Of a DNA stretch of 43,159 nucleotides, positions 41,171 through 43,159 are shown one piece after another. The DNA comes from an uncultured Acidimicrobiales bacterium. GTDB lineage: Bacteria; Actinomycetota; Acidimicrobiia; Acidimicrobiales; SHLQ01. The notes below the pieces were generated by a model. The model was not told the origin of the DNA, did not search any database, and worked only from the letters and a program-made list of their open reading frames with translations. The stretch is from assembly GCA_938038785.1 (NCBI GenBank), contig CALHTB010000037.1, positions 1 to 43,159 of the forward strand. Reading direction: 5' to 3'. A program made the translations under genes and the position numbers. Position 1 is the stretch's first letter. Every line of letters starts with the position of its first letter.

Positions 41171-42247
41171 GTGGATGAAGATATCGACCTCTTGTGGGCC
41201 CTAGTTTCGGGGGTGCTTCTTGTCGTGATGGCCGTTGGGATTGGGGCGATCATCGAGGGCTTCACCCGTCGTCGCACGGTCGCCACCGGAGCTGGGCGAC
41301 ACGTGGTTACCGCAGCCGGTGCCATCGCTGGGTCCTTCGCCGCTTCCGTCGGTCGCGAAATACCGCGCGATGATGTCGAATTTTGGGGATTGCTGAGTGT
41401 GTCGGTGTTGCTCGCCACCATCGTGTCCGGAGCAATTGTCGAGCGGGGCACCTTTCTTGCACACGGCGCTATCGGGCTTGTGAGTGGCGCGGTGGTTGCC
41501 CCGGCGATGCGCTGGGCCCAGGCCGCCGATGGTGTTCTTTCCTCGATCACGGTTGGAGACGAGGTCTTTGTCGATGCAGCTGCGGCGACGGTGTTTGCAG
41601 TGGCTGGCTGGATGTCGCTCGTGGGGATCATGGTCATTGGTCCACGCCGTGGTCGGATTGGCGTCAACGGCCAAGTCCGCATCGTGCCCGGAAAGTCGAT
41701 GCCATCAGCGGCACTTGGGGCCCTTGTCGTTCTTGCGACCTCGGTTGGGCTCGTGACCCAACCCGATCTGGCTTGGGACGACTACGCAGTTACTTCGGCT
41801 TCGCTGATGGCACTGTCGGCAGCCGTTGGTGGGCTGGTCGCCCTTGGAATTGGGTGGCTACGGCTCGGAGCGTCGTCCACTGCAAGTCTGGTGCATGGCG
41901 TCCTCGCCGGAGTGGTGTCCACCTTGGGGTCGCCCCTCGCCCTCACTGTGCCCAGGGCGCTTGTCCTCGGAGCGGTCGGGGCGGCGCTTGCGTCGCTTGC
42001 CCTCGCAGCCGCTGATCGTGCCAAGATCGATGACCCGGTAGGAATCGTTGGCGTCTTTGGCGTTGCCGGAATGTGGGGAACGCTTGGCGCGGCGAGAAGC
42101 GGAAGCGGTGTAGTTGCCCAGCTGGTCGGCACGATGGTCGTTGCAGCTTTTGCGATCGTTACCGCTGGTGCGCTCTTTGGCCTGCTGCGGGCGATTCGTC
42201 TGCTTCGAATTTCGCCTGAGGTCGAGGTTGTGGGCCTCGAGACGTAG
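41171..42247 (+). CDS. Amt/Rh-family-like membrane protein lacking the twin histidines
   Basis: GTG 41171 gives 358 residues and about ten membrane helices. Amt landmarks are recognisable: DLLWALVSGVLLVVMAVGIG (Amt TM1), IVSGAIVERGTF (IVSGAvAERm.F), GWMSLVGIMVIGPRRGRIG (ALVG...LGPR.GR), SLVHGVLAGVVSTLGSP (a.gaLAGLVaItp) and IDDPVGIVGVFGVAGMWGT (DDp.dvfGvHGv.GilG). The channel histidines are missing: His168 of E. coli AmtB aligns with Ala143 (DAAAATVFAVAG) and His318 with Phe296 (GVFGVAG). Ammonium transport is therefore doubtful, and a sensor or different substrate is more likely. It is divergent from the EAL gene and convergent with the receiver gene. Confidence 0.8.
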   Translation: MDEDIDLLWALVSGVLLVVMAVGIGAIIEGFTRRRTVATGAGRHVVTAAGAIAGSFAASVGREIPRDDVEFWGLLSVSVLLATIVSGAIVERGTFLAHGAIGLVSGAVVAPAMRWAQAADGVLSSITVGDEVFVDAAAATVFAVAGWMSLVGIMVIGPRRGRIGVNGQVRIVPGKSMPSAALGALVVLATSVGLVTQPDLAWDDYAVTSASLMALSAAVGGLVALGIGWLRLGASSTASLVHGVLAGVVSTLGSPLALTVPRALVLGAVGAALASLALAAADRAKIDDPVGIVGVFGVAGMWGTLGAARSGSGVVAQLVGTMVVAAFAIVTAGALFGLLRAIRLLRISPEVEVVGLET

Positions 42248-42254
42248 GTCTGCT

Positions 42255-42635
42255 CTAGCTATTTGCTGGCATGAGCTGGCTAGCTGCTCGTCGTAGCGCC
42301 AGCGTGTTGAGTGGCTTGACCACCCAGGCGTCTGCATCGGACTCGGTCGCTAAGAATTCGTCGGCCTCGCGGTCGAGCAGAAGGAGGACTGGGACTTCAG
42401 GAAGTCGGCCGGCACGACTCTCTTGCTTGATCAGCAGTGAGGTTGCCACGCCGCCCATGTTGCCGATCTGCAGGTCGAGAATGACCAGCGACGGGTCTAC
42501 TTCGCTAATGGCGCCGGTAACCGCTGAACCCTCGCGGACCCGATACACGTCGTGGGATCCGCCGAGTGCTGCTGCCACATCGTTGAACAGCCAATCAGCG
42601 TCGGTGGCGAGAAGTACGTTGCCCGAAGAAGTCAC
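42255..42635 (-). CDS. Response regulator receiver-domain protein
   Basis: A 126-residue single-domain receiver starting at GTG 42635. The phosphoacceptor Asp is in SLVILDLQIGNMGG, the conserved Lys in DAWVVKPLNTL, and the acidic N-terminal pair is less clear (LLATDADW). There is no output domain, so it would act by protein contact, like CheY or as a phosphate shuttle. The partner kinase is not in the window. It is convergent with the Amt-like gene and divergent from the STAS gene. Confidence 0.87.
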   Translation of the reverse strand: MTSSGNVLLATDADWLFNDVAAALGGSHDVYRVREGSAVTGAISEVDPSLVILDLQIGNMGGVATSLLIKQESRAGRLPEVPVLLLLDREADEFLATESDADAWVVKPLNTLALRRAASQLMPANS

Positions 42636-42681
42636 GTGAGAAATCGTACCGGTTTCGGGCCCAGGCCGGGGATTCCGGGGC

Positions 42682-42757
42682 GAGCGAAGCGAACGGCGTG
42701 GGATGTTTTGGATCGTCAGAGACGAAACTCTGTTAGTGAGCGAAGCGAACGGCGTGG
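42682..42757. repeat. Exact 20-bp direct repeat in the receiver/STAS intergenic region
   Basis: GAGCGAAGCGAACGGCGTGG at 42682-42701 is repeated exactly at 42738-42757, 56 bases apart. Between them is a small hairpin CAGAG (42717-42721)/CTCTG (42728-42732). The repeat could be a dispersed extragenic element or a regulator-binding pair ahead of the STAS gene. Confidence 0.6.
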
Positions 42758-42857
42758 TCGAGATGAGAAAGCTCCGCTAACCTAGCCACTTCTCCAAATC
42801 TGGATGGTTCGTGCATCGCTTTTGTATGTTCGCCACTGGCCAGCGAGGTGTTTGTTC

Positions 42858-43159
42858 ATGTTGGAAATTGCTGTCGAATCATCAGATGAGGGTGATGGCT
42901 ATCACGTTTGCCGGTTGTCCGGCGAGGTAGATGCCTACACCGTTGGCGATTTCCGTGAGGCGCTCGCGGGTATTGAGGATGTTCGTTGGTTGATCATCGA
43001 CCTGTCCGAAGTGCCATTTATGGACTCTGCTGGTCTCGGCGCGCTCATTGGCGGTATCCGGCGTGTTCGTGAGGCTGAGGGCGATGTTGCTGTTGTCAGC
43101 ACCACAGCCAGCCTGAATCGACTTCTGCACACAACTGGCTTTGACCGCATCGTGCCGGT
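42858..43159 (+). CDS. STAS-domain anti-sigma factor antagonist (truncated by window edge)
   Basis: ATG 42858 opens a frame of 100 codons that runs off the right edge. The product, MLEIAVESSDEGDGYHVCRL and onward, has the STAS core: LSGEVDAYTVGDFREAL, WLIIDLSEVPFMDSAGLGAL and a later VAVVSTTASLNRLLHTTGF. In SpoIIAA-type proteins the Ser of DSAG is phosphorylated by an anti-sigma kinase, and the unphosphorylated form frees the sigma factor. Only the C-terminal few residues are missing. A kinase gene may lie beyond the edge. Confidence 0.93.
   Translation, partial: MLEIAVESSDEGDGYHVCRLSGEVDAYTVGDFREALAGIEDVRWLIIDLSEVPFMDSAGLGALIGGIRRVREAEGDVAVVSTTASLNRLLHTTGFDRIVP

Noticed and set aside
41171..42247. 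Ordinary ammonium channel
   Set aside because: Both twin-His positions are replaced, so a plain AmtB assignment is not supported.

Overview
The window looks like chromosomal DNA of a high-GC actinobacterium, most likely class Acidimicrobiia (Ilumatobacter-like). That is an inference from gene content, not a database match. The pointers are an F420-type LLM oxidoreductase, a dCTP deaminase very close to the bifunctional mycobacterial type, FHA proteins, a large HdrD-like iron-sulfur reductase of the mycobacterial kind, lipoproteins with acidic Ala/Asp/Glu linkers, and many GTG starts. Genes are packed tightly on both strands, no stretch over 300 bases lacks a gene, and no rRNA, tRNA, CRISPR or prophage was seen.

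Left part (1-14.3 kb). A truncated MmgE/PrpD-like gene enters from the left. It is followed by a glutathione peroxidase gene whose catalytic codon is an in-frame TGA, with a SECIS-like hairpin just downstream, so it is predicted to be a selenoprotein. Next come an EamA transporter, a small membrane protein, an MBL-fold hydrolase, an AldO-like alditol oxidase, a Lin0512-family protein, a divergent Lrp/alanine dehydrogenase pair, an MFS + UDG-like pair, an APH-family kinase, a proline-hydroxylase-like dioxygenase, and a fused NADH-dehydrogenase-like/SelD protein that could make the selenophosphate the peroxidase needs. A beta-lactamase-family lipoprotein follows.

Middle part (14.3-30.2 kb). Two FHA proteins, an Asp/Glu racemase, a succinate-semialdehyde-type dehydrogenase, an LLM oxidoreductase, and a translationally coupled NUDIX + alpha/beta hydrolase pair. 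A REP-associated tyrosine transposase (RAYT) sits between two clusters of inverted repeats. After it come a PhnZ-like HD protein, a thiamine ABC transporter (binding protein and permease, no ATPase here) under a TPP riboswitch, convergent glgA and glgC, and a Tat-exported PhoD-type phosphatase.

Right part (30.2-43.2 kb). A DUF805-like protein, a CcdA-like/TlpA-like redox pair, dcd coupled to an MFS gene, and a membrane HdrD-like iron-sulfur protein with an added C-terminal helix-hairpin-helix domain. The right end is a signalling cluster: an orphan solute-binding lipoprotein coupled to a HAMP-GGDEF-EAL protein, a divergent Amt-like protein that has lost both channel histidines, a receiver-domain protein, and the start of a STAS anti-sigma-factor antagonist.

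The strongest finding is the selenocysteine glutathione peroxidase with its SECIS hairpin and the nearby fused SelD. Next are the twin-His-less Amt-like protein in a c-di-GMP context and the RAYT/REP unit.
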